Assembly: GCF_001040945.1 (NCBI RefSeq)
Contig: NZ_CP011930.1
Coordinates: 3,095,021 to 3,159,020, forward strand
Direction: 5' to 3'
Source: Herbaspirillum seropedicae
Lineage (GTDB): Bacteria; Pseudomonadota; Gammaproteobacteria; Burkholderiales; Burkholderiaceae_D
Length of the DNA: 64,000 bases
The notes beneath the pieces were generated by a model. It had not been told where the DNA came from. It made no database searches and saw only the letters and a list, made by a program, of their open reading frames with translations. The position numbers and the translations under genes are program-made. Below are positions 9,159-18,191 of this stretch, piece by piece; within the stretch, counting starts at the first letter, position 1; each line of letters starts with the position of its first letter.

Positions 9159-10271
9159 CTAGGCGGCCAGGGCCGTGGCGCGCTGGGGATCGAGCACGTC
9201 GCCATGCTCGCGGCAGAAGGCCACGCCGGCGCGGTAGCCGACGTCGAACAGCAACTGCATGTTGGAGGACGACCAGTCCAGCACCTGCGGCCAGTGCGAC
9301 TCCGGCACGCCCTCCATGAGGTCGACCTTGAGCACCTGGCGGCGCGGCTTGCCGGTGGCAGCGTCGGTGTTGTGCTCCAGCTCGAAGAGGCGTTGCTCGG
9401 CCTTGGAGATCTTCACCAGCGGCGTGATGATGGAGCGCACCCAGGCATCGTAGAGATTGCGGGGCTTACGGATGAGCCGGTCCTCGCCCAGGATGTCCAG
9501 CACCACCAGGGTATCGACATCGCCGGCCGGGGCCGGGCTGCCGTCTTCACCAGCGATGAAGGGCGTGAAGTTGAGCGTATCCAGGGCCGCGCCTTCAATG
9601 TAGTGCTCGCCGTCGATCTCGGTGGGCGCATACAGGAAAGGGAAGGACAGCGAGGCCCGCACATGGGCCGGCGTGATCTGGTCCTTGTTCCAGATCTGCA
9701 TGCGATGGCGATCGATGTTGTAGGCGTTGATGTAGAACTCCGGGCGCATGGCCGGCACCGCCGTGAAATCGATGGACTGCTCCAGGAAAGGCAGGTGCGC
9801 GCACAGGCCCAGGCTGCCCGAATGCAGATCCGAAGGCGACAGCGCCGACATCAGCAGATGCATCCAGTCGTTCCACTTGGCCGACGCATCGGCGAAATGG
9901 CGCGTGAACATATCGGTGAAGGCATGCGCGCCCAACCCCGGCAGCTGCTGCATCTGCGCCAGCATGGACTCGCGGTAGCTCTCGGCCTGGGCGCCGGGCT
10001 TCTTGAAGACCTTGTAATTGACCGGAAAGAGCTTGTAGATGCTGTCGGCCACCCCGACTTCGGCCCACTTCATCAGCGCCTCGCGCGGCCCGACATCGCG
10101 CGGAGCGGTGTAGAGCAAGCCCATCAGCACCCCGGCCCCCGAGGCCGAGATGACATCGAACTCGATTCCTTCGGCCAGGAATGCGGCCAGCGCACCGGCG
10201 ATGAGTGTCGAATTGGGGGCGCCGCCCCCGATGACCAGCGCCTTTTTCTTGCGTCCTGGCGATATTCCCAT
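9159..10271 (-). CDS. Patatin-like phospholipase family protein
   Basis: This 370-residue soluble protein has a patatin-type oxyanion loop (VIGGGAPN near residue 15) and a nucleophile elbow SASGAG in which Ser follows the pattern S-x-S-G rather than G-x-S-x-G. The second catalytic motif, normally DGG or DGA, appears as EGAALD, so Glu replaces the dyad Asp. Patatins hydrolyse acyl lipids; whether this variant is active is uncertain. ATG 10271 is chosen because AAGGGG lies six bases upstream; the longer open frame adds a sequence rich in Arg and Pro with no similarity. It may be co-transcribed with the chemoreceptor gene 55 bp downstream. Confidence 0.82.
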   Translation of the reverse strand: MGISPGRKKKALVIGGGAPNSTLIAGALAAFLAEGIEFDVISASGAGVLMGLLYTAPRDVGPREALMKWAEVGVADSIYKLFPVNYKVFKKPGAQAESYRESMLAQMQQLPGLGAHAFTDMFTRHFADASAKWNDWMHLLMSALSPSDLHSGSLGLCAHLPFLEQSIDFTAVPAMRPEFYINAYNIDRHRMQIWNKDQITPAHVRASLSFPFLYAPTEIDGEHYIEGAALDTLNFTPFIAGEDGSPAPAGDVDTLVVLDILGEDRLIRKPRNLYDAWVRSIITPLVKISKAEQRLFELEHNTDAATGKPRRQVLKVDLMEGVPESHWPQVLDWSSSNMQLLFDVGYRAGVAFCREHGDVLDPQRATALAA

Positions 10272-10611
10272 TGATAACCCCTTGTATTCGCATTGTCTGC
10301 GCCGCTTCGTGGGCGGCGTTGTGGCGTCGGACGGTGCTCCGCCGACGTAACTCTTGCGTACGTCAGGAATATAGCCCACCAGCAACTTTTCTATGTTGCA
10401 GTGCGCGATTTTATTCCCGCATAACAGGCATTCACAAATTTAATGAGCCCCCGCACATCCGCCATAGCGCTGCGATCCTGACATAAACTGACCTGTTGAG
10501 CTGCGCGTGTAATGTTCACGTAAGCTCACTGCTTTATTGCGACGCAACATGAGCAAGCCGCACAGGCGCCCGGCAGCGGGCGCAATTAGCAATGGCTTTC
10601 TCTAGGTCGCT
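10272..10611. other. Intergenic region between divergent genes
   Basis: These 340 bp separate the leftward patatin gene from the rightward receiver gene and must hold both promoters. The stretch 10400-10560 is AT-richer than its surroundings. I found no promoter with both hexamers at acceptable spacing, no clear operator and no RNA gene. Confidence 0.5.
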
Positions 10612-11103
10612 ATGTCACACTTGCCGCACCTACAAGCGGATCATCCGAAAAAAACCACGCATCGTCTTGTCATTGCCAGCATGTCCCGCCCCAGCATATT
10701 GATGGTTGATCCCAGTCCGGAGTCGGTTGAGCTGGCGCGTTTCGGGCTATGGCGCAACAAGCTGGACTGCGCCTTCGGCTGGTTCGAGGATGCCGAGGGA
10801 GCGGCCCAGTCGCTGTTCAACCCGCAAGCCAGAGCCCATCCTGCCGACCTGCCCTGCCTGATCCTGCTGGAACCGCGCCTGCCGCGCATGGAGGGGCTGG
10901 AGCTGTTGCACATGCTGCGCGCCCATGCCCACACCCGGGCGCTGCCGGTAGTCATGTTCGCCACCTCCCAGGATGACGCCGACGCCGCCCGCGCCCGCGC
11001 CGCCGGCGCCAACGACTACCTGGTCAAGCCGGTGGACGCCCGCGCCTTCATGGAACTGGTCAGCCAGACCGTGCGCCGCTGGCTGCCGGGCGCAACGCCC
11101 TGA
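10612..11103 (+). CDS. Stand-alone receiver-domain protein with degenerate phosphorylation site
   Basis: This protein of up to 163 residues is a single CheY-like receiver domain with no output domain. The usual phospho-accepting Asp is Glu (E87 in LILLEPRLPRMEG), the acidic pair is VDPS instead of VDDS, and the conserved Thr position reads Ala (VVMFATS). Only the Lys (YLVKPV) is kept. It therefore probably cannot be phosphorylated and may act as a constitutively on-like or phosphorylation-independent partner. The start could also be ATG 10681 (MSRPSILMVD), where the domain begins; neither has a strong ribosome site. It precedes a chemoreceptor gene by 229 bp, which hints at a role in signalling. 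Confidence 0.8.
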   Translation: MSHLPHLQADHPKKTTHRLVIASMSRPSILMVDPSPESVELARFGLWRNKLDCAFGWFEDAEGAAQSLFNPQARAHPADLPCLILLEPRLPRMEGLELLHMLRAHAHTRALPVVMFATSQDDADAARARAAGANDYLVKPVDARAFMELVSQTVRRWLPGATP

Positions 11104-11332
11104 ACTGGCCGGCGCAAGCGTAGCGCCCTGCCTGTCCTCCCACCCTTCTCATCTCTCCGCTCCCCTCGCCCCTCATCCGTTGCATACCGGGAAAATCCTG
11201 ATATTTCTTCACAACGCTCTTTCTTACACTCCAGATAACACTCGCTAAGAGCGCCCCGGCGCGGGCGCAGAGGATTTGATCAGGATGGAGGCGACCGGCC
11301 CGCCGGGAGCAGATGTCAACAAGGAGAGCAAC

Positions 11333-13072
11333 ATGAAATGGTTCTACGACCTCAGGATTTCCCGCAAGCTGATCACCACCTTCCTGGTGGTGGTGGCCAT
11401 GGTGGCGGCGCTGGGCGTGTTTTCGATCCGCCAGCTGGATCAGGTCAACAGCGCCTCCACCGAGATCTCCACCAACTGGCTGCCCAGCATCCGCACCCTG
11501 GCCCGGCTGCAGTTGGCCATGTCGCGGCTGCGCAGCTTCGAGCTGCAGCACATCCTGGCCAAGGACGCCAAAGAGTACGAAGAAGTCGAGCGCGGCATGC
11601 AGGTCCAGATGAACAACCTGAAAACCGCCCAGGCCGAATACGTGACGCAGATTTCCGAGCCTGAGGAAAAGGCGATCTATCCCGAAGTCGAGAAGCTCAT
11701 CGCTACCTTCGTCTCGGAACATGACAAGATCATCGCGTTGTCACGCCAGGGCAAGGACGAAGAAGCCCGCAACCTGCAACGCGGCGAATCCACCAAGGCC
11801 TATCGCACCTCTCTGCAACAGATCGACAAGCTCGCCGCTGTCAACGACAAGGGCGCCGACATCTCCAACAAACAGGCCGACGCCATCTATGCCCAGGCCC
11901 GACTGTGGATCATCGTCACGGTGGCGGCCTGCATCGGTCTGGCCATGTTGCTGGCGGTGTGGGTCTCGCGCCTGATCGCGCGGCCGCTGGAAGAGGCCGT
12001 ATCGGTGGCGCAGCGCGTGGCCGGCGGTGACCTCACCACCCGCATCGAACCGGCCGGCAAGGATGAGACCGGCCAGCTGCTGGTCGCCCTCAAGAGCATG
12101 AATGACAGCCTGGTGGGCATCGTCGGGCAGGTCCGCATGGGCACCCAGACCATCACCACCGCCTCCACCGAAATCGCCTCGGGCAACCTGGACCTGTCCT
12201 CGCGCACCGAAGAGCAAGCCAGCTCCCTGGAAGAAACCGCCTCGGCCATGGAAGAACTGACGTCCACCGTAAAGCAGAACGCCGACAACGCCCGCCAGGC
12301 CAACCAGTTGGCCGTCTCGGCCTCGGAAGTGGCCAGCCAGGGCGGCGCGGTGGTCAACCAGGTGGTCGACACCATGGGCAGCATCAATGCCTCCTCGCGC
12401 AAGATTGCCGACATCATCGGCGTCATCGATGGCATTGCATTCCAGACCAACATCCTGGCCCTGAACGCTGCGGTGGAAGCCGCGCGCGCCGGTGAACAGG
12501 GACGCGGTTTCGCCGTGGTGGCCTCGGAAGTGCGCTCGCTGGCGCAGCGCTCGGCCGGTGCGGCCAAGGAGATCAAGGAACTCATCGAAGGATCGGTGGC
12601 CCAGGTGGACATGGGCAGCAAGCTGGTCGAGCGCGCCGGCATCACCATGAGCGAAGTGGTGCAAAGCGTACGCCGGGTCACCGACATCGTCGGCGAGATC
12701 AGTTCGGCCAGCCAGGAGCAGAGCGAAGGGATCGAGCAAGTCAACCTGGCCATCGCGCAAATGGATGAAGTCACCCAGCAGAACGCCGCCCTGGTGGAAG
12801 AAGCCGCCGCCGCCGCCCAGTCCTTGCAGGAACAGGCGGAAACCCTGACCCAGACGGTCGGCTTCTTCAAGCTGGAGCAGCAACCAGACGAGCCAGCGTC
12901 GCGCCCACCTGTGCGCGCCGCCAGCGTGGCCCGCACAGCCGCAGTGCGTCACGCGCCGGCAACGCGACCTGCTGCCACCCTTGCTGCCTCGGCGGCCCCG
13001 GCCAAGCCGGCGTCCGGATCGCGCTTGCCGGGCGGTGCGGCAGAGGACGGCGGCTCCTGGGAACAGTTCTGA
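11333..13072 (+). CDS. Methyl-accepting chemotaxis protein with C-terminal CheR-docking motif
   Basis: This 579-residue chemoreceptor has a transmembrane helix at about residues 12-32, a periplasmic four-helix bundle, a second helix near 195-215, HAMP and the signalling hairpin with the invariant tip [20 protein letters not shown]. An Ala/Pro-rich linker of about 60 residues leads to the last five residues SWEQF, similar to the NWETF pentapeptide that tethers CheR and CheB. It may thus assist adaptation of short receptors such as the 7457 one. Start ATG 11333 has AAGGAG nine bases upstream; an in-frame ATT and ATG further up lack this. Confidence 0.94.
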   Translation: MKWFYDLRISRKLITTFLVVVAMVAALGVFSIRQLDQVNSASTEISTNWLPSIRTLARLQLAMSRLRSFELQHILAKDAKEYEEVERGMQVQMNNLKTAQAEYVTQISEPEEKAIYPEVEKLIATFVSEHDKIIALSRQGKDEEARNLQRGESTKAYRTSLQQIDKLAAVNDKGADISNKQADAIYAQARLWIIVTVAACIGLAMLLAVWVSRLIARPLEEAVSVAQRVAGGDLTTRIEPAGKDETGQLLVALKSMNDSLVGIVGQVRMGTQTITTASTEIASGNLDLSSRTEEQASSLEETASAMEELTSTVKQNADNARQANQLAVSASEVASQGGAVVNQVVDTMGSINASSRKIADIIGVIDGIAFQTNILALNAAVEAARAGEQGRGFAVVASEVRSLAQRSAGAAKEIKELIEGSVAQVDMGSKLVERAGITMSEVVQSVRRVTDIVGEISSASQEQSEGIEQVNLAIAQMDEVTQQNAALVEEAAAAAQSLQEQAETLTQTVGFFKLEQQPDEPASRPPVRAASVARTAAVRHAPATRPAATLAASAAPAKPASGSRLPGGAAEDGGSWEQF

Positions 13073-13100
13073 GGCAAGTCTGGTCTGGCCTGACCAAGGC

Positions 13101-13128
13101 AAAGGGCGCATCCTCGGATGCGCCCTTT
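13101..13128 (+). terminator. Terminator hairpin after the chemoreceptor gene
   Basis: A perfect inverted repeat (AAAGGGCGCATCC with GGATGCGCCCTTT, minimal loop) begins 28 bp after the stop codon at 13072. It is flanked by A on one side and T on the other, so it can end transcription rightward and possibly leftward from the protease operon. Confidence 0.75.
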
Positions 13129-13162
13129 CTGCTTTGATCGCAGCCAGGGCACCGCTTGCGAC

Positions 13163-13183
13163 ACTGTCAAATTTTCCGACAGT
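13163..13183. promoter_or_regulatory. Orphan copy of the putative PrsR box
   Basis: The core TGTCAAATTTTCCGACA, flanked to make an ACTGTC...GACAGT dyad, is 18/21 identical over the full element to the box upstream of the PEP-CTERM gene at 22266. It lies 15 bp beyond the stop of the leftward prs operon and downstream of the chemoreceptor terminator, not in front of any annotated gene. Confidence 0.55.
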
Positions 13184-13197
13184 CCCTCTCTTCCCGC

Positions 13198-13968
13198 TCA
13201 GCGTCCCGTCATCAACTGCTGCACGAACTTGGCGGGAATGGCATAGGTGATGCCGCTGGGAGCGCTGATGGCCGATTCCTTGGTGGCGTTGAGCACCTTG
13301 TTGATCACGCCCAGCACCACCCCGCTCTCGGGGTCGTACAACGGGCTGCCGCTGAAGCCCGGATAGGCCGTGCCATCGAGCTGGAAGACCGGGTAGGCGC
13401 TGCGCTGCAACTGCACGATGGCCTTGGCGTCCAGGCTGCGCGCATTGGGCGCGGGCGTGGCCACGACGGTGATGGCGGAGATCATTGCGCGATGCGTGAC
13501 CGGATGAAAGCCCAGGATGGCCGTCAAGGGAAACCCGGTAAAGGCCAGCATCTGCCCTTCCCTGGCGCTGTCCGAATCACCTACCCGCAGCGCCGGCTCG
13601 GGCGCGCCGCTCAGGCGCAGCAGGGCCAGGTCATGCAGCCTGTCCATCACCAGCAGCGCAGCCTCGCGCGCCTCCACATTGGCGCCGCGCGCCACCAGCA
13701 CGCGCAGGTTGTCCTTGCTGTCCTTGCGCTCCTCGCCGCTGGCCGCCGCCACCACGTGGGCATTGGTGACCACCGTGAGCCCGTCACCGACCACGAAGCC
13801 CGTTCCCACGAAACTCACCGCCGGACTGCGCATGGCCTGGTAGCTGCCGACACCGACGATGGCAGGCTTGATCGCGGCGATGGTCTGCACCAGGTCAGCA
13901 GCCCCGGCGCGGCCCGCGCCCAGGCAGTACAGGACCAGCAGCGCCAGCAATGGGTTCAGCAGCCTCAT
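13198..13968 (-). CDS. Secreted trypsin-like serine protease in the prs operon
   Basis: This 256-residue protein has a signal peptide (cut near AGAADL) and a chymotrypsin fold of the DegP/HtrA (S1C) kind without a PDZ domain. The triad is visible: His71 (TNAHVV), Asp113 (LHDLALLRL) and Ser206 (YPGFSGSPLYD). It should act in the periplasm or outside. Its ATG overlaps the stop of the PLP decarboxylase gene (ATGA), so it is translationally coupled to the PrsK/PrsR operon and may process or check proteins or enzymes of the exosortase system. That role is inference from position. Confidence 0.85.
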   Translation of the reverse strand: MRLLNPLLALLVLYCLGAGRAGAADLVQTIAAIKPAIVGVGSYQAMRSPAVSFVGTGFVVGDGLTVVTNAHVVAAASGEERKDSKDNLRVLVARGANVEAREAALLVMDRLHDLALLRLSGAPEPALRVGDSDSAREGQMLAFTGFPLTAILGFHPVTHRAMISAITVVATPAPNARSLDAKAIVQLQRSAYPVFQLDGTAYPGFSGSPLYDPESGVVLGVINKVLNATKESAISAPSGITYAIPAKFVQQLMTGR

Positions 13969-15221
13969 ACCAGCACCTCAGCGGGCGCCGGATGCCCGAG
14001 GAAGGCAGTCGGACTGGCGCTCAGGCCATAGGCGCCCGACTGGAACACCACCACCAGGTCGCCCACCGCCGCCGCCGGCAACAGCATCTGCGCGGCCAGC
14101 ACATCGAGCGGCGTACACAGGGGACCGACCACCGAGACCCGCTCGGTCGTCCCTCCACCCGAGCGCTGCGGCTGCTGCGGCACGATGGTGACCGGATAGT
14201 TCTTGCGGATCACCTGGCCGAAATTGCCGGAAGCCGCCAGATGATGATGCAAGCCGCCATCGACCACCAGGAACACCTCTCCCCGCGACTGCTTGCGATC
14301 GATCACGCGGCTGACATAGAGGCCGGCCTCGCCCACCAGATAACGCCCCATCTCCATGACCACCCGCAGCTGCGGATGGAGCGCGCGCAGACGCGGCAGC
14401 CACTGCGCCAGATGCGCGCCGATGGGGGCGATCTCCAGCGCCCGCTCACCGGGGAAATACGGTATGCCGAAGCCGCCGCCGATATTGAGCACACGCAGCG
14501 ACAGCCCCGCCTCGCCGGCCAGTTGCAAGGCCAGTTCGAAACTGCTGGACTGGGCCGCCATGATGGCCTGGGCGTCCAGGCTCTGCGAGCCGCAGAAGAT
14601 CTGCAGTCCCGCCACCTGCACGCCCTGCCCCGCCAACCACCGCAGCAGCGCCGGTGCGGCTTCGGCATCCACACCAAAGGGCTTGGCCCCCCCGCCCATG
14701 CGCATGCCCGAGGACTTCAGTTCGAAAGGCGGATTGATGCGCAGGGTGACGCCAGGGCGCACACCGAGCTCCTGCGCCAGCGCCGCTACCGCCTCGGCCT
14801 CGCGTTCGGATTCCACGTGCAGCATGACCCCGGCCGCCAGCGCGCGCCGCAGCTCGGCCAGGGACTTGCCCGGTCCGGTGAAGCTGATGTGCTGCACTGG
14901 CATGGGCGTATCCAGCGCGGTCGCGAGTTCGCCGCCCGAGGCCACGTCAAAGCCATCGACCAGTTGCGCCATCGCCTGTACCAACGCCGGCATGGGATTG
15001 GCCTTGATCGAATAATGCAGCGCCAGCTCCGCCGGCAGATGGGCGCGCAGATGCGCTACCCGCGCCCTCAGCAAGGCGCGGTCATAGACGTAGAACGGGG
15101 TCGCGCCCACCCGCAAGGCCAGCCGGTCCAGCGGCATGCCGCCCACGTGCAGCATGCCGTCCACGATGGGGAAGGCGGTCTGCTCGGCGTGGAGCGGTTT
15201 CTGGCGTGGGTCAGCGTGCAT
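13965..15221 (-). CDS. PLP-dependent decarboxylase, exosortase A system-associated
   Basis: This 418-residue fold-III decarboxylase (ornithine/DAP/arginine decarboxylase 2 superfamily) has the PLP lysine in LHYSIKANP near residue 70, a glycine-rich phosphate loop (NIGGGFGIPYFPGE) and the C-terminal GPLCTPLDVLA motif with the catalytic Cys and Asp. It matches the XrtA-associated subfamily (TIGR03099). The substrate is unknown, probably an amino acid whose amine product is attached to a lipid or polysaccharide. The start codon lies inside the end of the acyl ligase gene (11 bp overlap) and the stop overlaps the protease start, so all three are coupled. Confidence 0.9.
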   Translation of the reverse strand: MHADPRQKPLHAEQTAFPIVDGMLHVGGMPLDRLALRVGATPFYVYDRALLRARVAHLRAHLPAELALHYSIKANPMPALVQAMAQLVDGFDVASGGELATALDTPMPVQHISFTGPGKSLAELRRALAAGVMLHVESEREAEAVAALAQELGVRPGVTLRINPPFELKSSGMRMGGGAKPFGVDAEAAPALLRWLAGQGVQVAGLQIFCGSQSLDAQAIMAAQSSSFELALQLAGEAGLSLRVLNIGGGFGIPYFPGERALEIAPIGAHLAQWLPRLRALHPQLRVVMEMGRYLVGEAGLYVSRVIDRKQSRGEVFLVVDGGLHHHLAASGNFGQVIRKNYPVTIVPQQPQRSGGGTTERVSVVGPLCTPLDVLAAQMLLPAAAVGDLVVVFQSGAYGLSASPTAFLGHPAPAEVLV

Positions 15222-16830
15222 GGTCGGCTTTCATGAAATGATCTGCCAGGGTCTGCTGCATCAGCTTGCGATCCAGCTTGCCATTGGGCGAACGCGGCAA
15301 CTCGCCGGGCCAGCGGTGCAGCGCGGCCGGCAACATGTAGGACGGCAGATGGGCGCGGCAGGCCTGCTGCACGGCCTCCAGGCTGGCCGTGCAGGAGGAC
15401 GGCACCACCGCCACCACCGCCTGCCCCTGCTGCGGATGGGCCACGCCGACCACGGCGAACTGGTCCGCCAGGCCGGTGGCGTGCAGCACCTCTTCGACCT
15501 CGTGCGGGCTGATCCGGTAGCCGGAGACCTTGATCATGTCGTCCGCCCGTCCGACGAAGTAGAGATAGCCCTGCTCATCCATGCGCACCGAATCGCCCGA
15601 CCACACCGCCAGTTCCGGCGTGCCCAGCGCCGCCTCGCGCCCCGGCGCGGGACGGAAGCGTTCCGCCGTCCTGGCCGGATCATTCCAGTAGCCTTGCGCC
15701 ACCAGCGCGCCGCGATGCACCAGCTCGCCCACCTCGCCGGGCGCACAAGGGCTGCCGTCGGGACGCACCACCATGATCTCGGCATTGGGAATGGCGCGCC
15801 CGATGGAATCGGGACGACGATCCAGTTCCGCCGGCGGCAGGTAGGTCGAGCGGAACGCTTCGGTCAGGCCATACATCAGGAACACCTGGGCCTGTGGCAA
15901 GGCGCGGCGCAACTGCGCCAGGACGCTGCGCGGCAAGGCCCCGCCGGAATTGGTGAGATAGCGCAGACTGCATCCTTGCGGCCACGGCAGGCCGGCCAGC
16001 TGCTGCCACAGCGGCGGCACGCCGGCCAGGCCGGTGATGCCCTCGCTGGCCACTGCATGGAGGATGTCGCGCGGCGCCAGGTAGTTCAAGAGCGTCACCG
16101 ACGCGCCGCTCAGGAAGGCCGTGCTCAGCTGGCTCAGGCCATAGTCGAAGCTCAGTGGCAGCACCGCCAGCAGGCGGTCCTGCGGATGATTGCCCAGGTA
16201 GCCGGCCACGCTCTGCGCACCCGCCACCAGATTGCGATGCGACAGCACCACGCCCTTGGGCTGGCCAGTGCTGCCGGAGGTATAGAGGATGGCGGCGATA
16301 TCGGCATCGATGCGGCGATGGGCGCGCCGGCTGCCTGGTCCCGGCGCAGCCTGCAGGAAGGCGTTCCAGTCCAGCGTGGCCAGCCTGCCCAATGGGGCCG
16401 GTGGGGCCGGTGTGGCCGGCGCAGCTGCGGCGGCATCGACCAGCACCACCGTCTGCAAGGCCGGGCATTGGCTGAGCCGATCCGCCAGCGCTGGGTGGCG
16501 TGGTTCCGAGCTCACCAGTACCCGCACGGCGCAATCCTGCAGGATGTGGCTGACCTGGGCCGGTTTCAGCAAGGGATTGATCGGCACAAAGACCAGCCCG
16601 GCAGCCGCAGCACCGAAGAGCGCCAGCACCGTCTCCATGCGTTTTTCCAGGTACACCGCCACGCGCTCGCCCGGCCCCAGGCCCAGCGCCAGCAAGGCCG
16701 CCGCCACCTGCTCCACGCCCGCGGCCAGGCCGGCGTAGTCCAGCTGCTGGCCGCGATAGCGCAAGGCCGTCGCCTGGGGCCGCGCCTGCGCGCTGGCCAA
16801 GAGGGTGTCGTGGATGAGCGTAGGCGTCAC
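15211..16830 (-). CDS. AMP-forming acyl-CoA ligase, exosortase A system-associated
   Basis: This 539-residue adenylating enzyme of the ANL superfamily has the phosphate loop ILYTSGSTGQPKG near residue 190, the YGLTE motif, the hinge region RADDMIKVSGYRISPHEVEE and the catalytic Lys in SPNGKLDRK near the C-terminus. It matches the XrtA-linked subfamily (TIGR03098). It should activate a carboxylic acid as acyl-AMP and pass it to CoA or, more likely here, to the acyl carrier protein encoded at 52538. The start is GTG 16830, 8 bp after the prsR stop. Confidence 0.9.
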   Translation of the reverse strand: MTPTLIHDTLLASAQARPQATALRYRGQQLDYAGLAAGVEQVAAALLALGLGPGERVAVYLEKRMETVLALFGAAAAGLVFVPINPLLKPAQVSHILQDCAVRVLVSSEPRHPALADRLSQCPALQTVVLVDAAAAAPATPAPPAPLGRLATLDWNAFLQAAPGPGSRRAHRRIDADIAAILYTSGSTGQPKGVVLSHRNLVAGAQSVAGYLGNHPQDRLLAVLPLSFDYGLSQLSTAFLSGASVTLLNYLAPRDILHAVASEGITGLAGVPPLWQQLAGLPWPQGCSLRYLTNSGGALPRSVLAQLRRALPQAQVFLMYGLTEAFRSTYLPPAELDRRPDSIGRAIPNAEIMVVRPDGSPCAPGEVGELVHRGALVAQGYWNDPARTAERFRPAPGREAALGTPELAVWSGDSVRMDEQGYLYFVGRADDMIKVSGYRISPHEVEEVLHATGLADQFAVVGVAHPQQGQAVVAVVPSSCTASLEAVQQACRAHLPSYMLPAALHRWPGELPRSPNGKLDRKLMQQTLADHFMKADHAR

Positions 16831-16838
16831 GGGCAGGC

Positions 16839-18191
16839 CTACTTGATTTCGTGCCGGCTCATCAGGTCATACAGCGTCGGACGGCTCACGCCCAGCAGTT
16901 CGGCGGCCTTGAGGATATTGCCATCCATGCGCGTGAGCGCCTTGACCACCGCCTTGCGCTCGGCTTCGTCGCGCACCTGGCGCAGGTTCAGCGGTTCGGC
17001 CTCGCGGCCTTCCACCGACAAGCCCAGGTCCTCGGCCGTGATCTGCTGGCCATCGGCCATGATGACGGCGCGCATGACGCAGTTTTCCATCTCCCGCACA
17101 TTGCCCGGCCATTCATAGCGTTCGATCGCCGCCACTGCGTCCTGGCTCAGGTGCAGCGTGGCGCGCCCTTCCTTGGCGCAGAACTTCTGGACGAAATGAC
17201 GCGCCAGCAGGACCGCGTCGCCATGCCGCTCCTTCAGCGCCGGGATCTTGATGATGATCTCGCACAGGCGGTAATACAGGTCTTCACGGAAGCCGCCCGA
17301 GGCGGTCAGTTCCTTGAGGTTCTGGTGAGTGGCGCAGATGACCCGCACATCCACCGGGATTTCAGTGTGGCCGCCGACCCGCTCGATCACCCGCTCCTGC
17401 AGGAAGCGCAGCAGCTTGGCCTGCAAGGGCATGGGCAAGTCGCCCACTTCATCGAGGAAGAAGGTGCCGCCATGGGCCAGTTCGACCTTGCCGATGGTCT
17501 GCTTGGCCGCGCCGGTGAAGGCGCCCTTCTCGTAGCCGAACAGCTCGCTCTCCAGCAAGTTCTCGGGAATGGCCGCGCAGTTGATGGCCATGAAGCGGCG
17601 CCCACTGCGGGGACTGAGCTGATGCAGCGCGCGCGCCAGCACTTCCTTTCCGGTGCCGCTGCTGCCCAGCAGCATCACCGAGGCCGATGAGGGTGCGACC
17701 TTTTCGATGCTGCGACACACCGCGAGCATGCCGGCGTCGCGCGTGATCAGGCCGCCCAGGGCGGTATGGCCGCCGGCCTGCTGCATGCGCTGGTTTTCGC
17801 GCTGCAGCGCGTGCAGGTAGAAGGCGCGCTGCACCACCAGGCGCAGGGTCTCGTCAATGCATGGCTTCTGATGAAAATCGTAGGCGCCCATGCTGATAGC
17901 CTTGACCGCATGGGCGTGGTCCTGATTGCCGGTGAGCATGATGACCTTGGTATCGGGCGCCAGCGCCAGCACCTGCTGCAGCGTGGCGAAACCTTCGCTG
18001 GCGCCGTCGGGATCAGGCGGCAGGCCCAGGTCCATCGTCACGACCGCCGGCTCATGCCGGCGCACCATGGCCAGCGCGCTTTCGCGGTCACCTGCGACCA
18101 GCACTTCATAGGCGTCCAGGCTCCAGCGCAATTGCTTTTGCAGGCCCGGATCATCTTCCACGATCAACAGTTTCGGCTTGTTTTCACTCAC
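16839..18191 (-). CDS. prsR: PrsR, sigma-54-dependent PEP-CTERM response regulator
   Basis: This 450-residue NtrC-family activator has a receiver domain with acidic pair VEDD and phospho-acceptor D54 (VTMDLGLPP), an AAA+ domain and a C-terminal Fis-type helix-turn-helix (NILKAAELLGVSRPTLYDLM). The AAA+ domain shows Walker A GSSGTGKE, the sigma-54 contact loop GAFTGA and Walker B GTFFLDEVGD. It matches the PEP-CTERM-box response regulator family. Its start is GTG overlapping the prsK stop (GTGA), so the pair is co-translated. It is the natural activator of the three sigma-54 promoters found here in front of PEP-CTERM genes. Confidence 0.95.
   Translation of the reverse strand: MSENKPKLLIVEDDPGLQKQLRWSLDAYEVLVAGDRESALAMVRRHEPAVVTMDLGLPPDPDGASEGFATLQQVLALAPDTKVIMLTGNQDHAHAVKAISMGAYDFHQKPCIDETLRLVVQRAFYLHALQRENQRMQQAGGHTALGGLITRDAGMLAVCRSIEKVAPSSASVMLLGSSGTGKEVLARALHQLSPRSGRRFMAINCAAIPENLLESELFGYEKGAFTGAAKQTIGKVELAHGGTFFLDEVGDLPMPLQAKLLRFLQERVIERVGGHTEIPVDVRVICATHQNLKELTASGGFREDLYYRLCEIIIKIPALKERHGDAVLLARHFVQKFCAKEGRATLHLSQDAVAAIERYEWPGNVREMENCVMRAVIMADGQQITAEDLGLSVEGREAEPLNLRQVRDEAERKAVVKALTRMDGNILKAAELLGVSRPTLYDLMSRHEIK

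Noticed and set aside
13099..13113. Leftward GG...GC element downstream of the orphan PrsR box
   Set aside because: Spacing is 11 bp, it coincides with the chemoreceptor terminator stem, and there is no gene in that direction.
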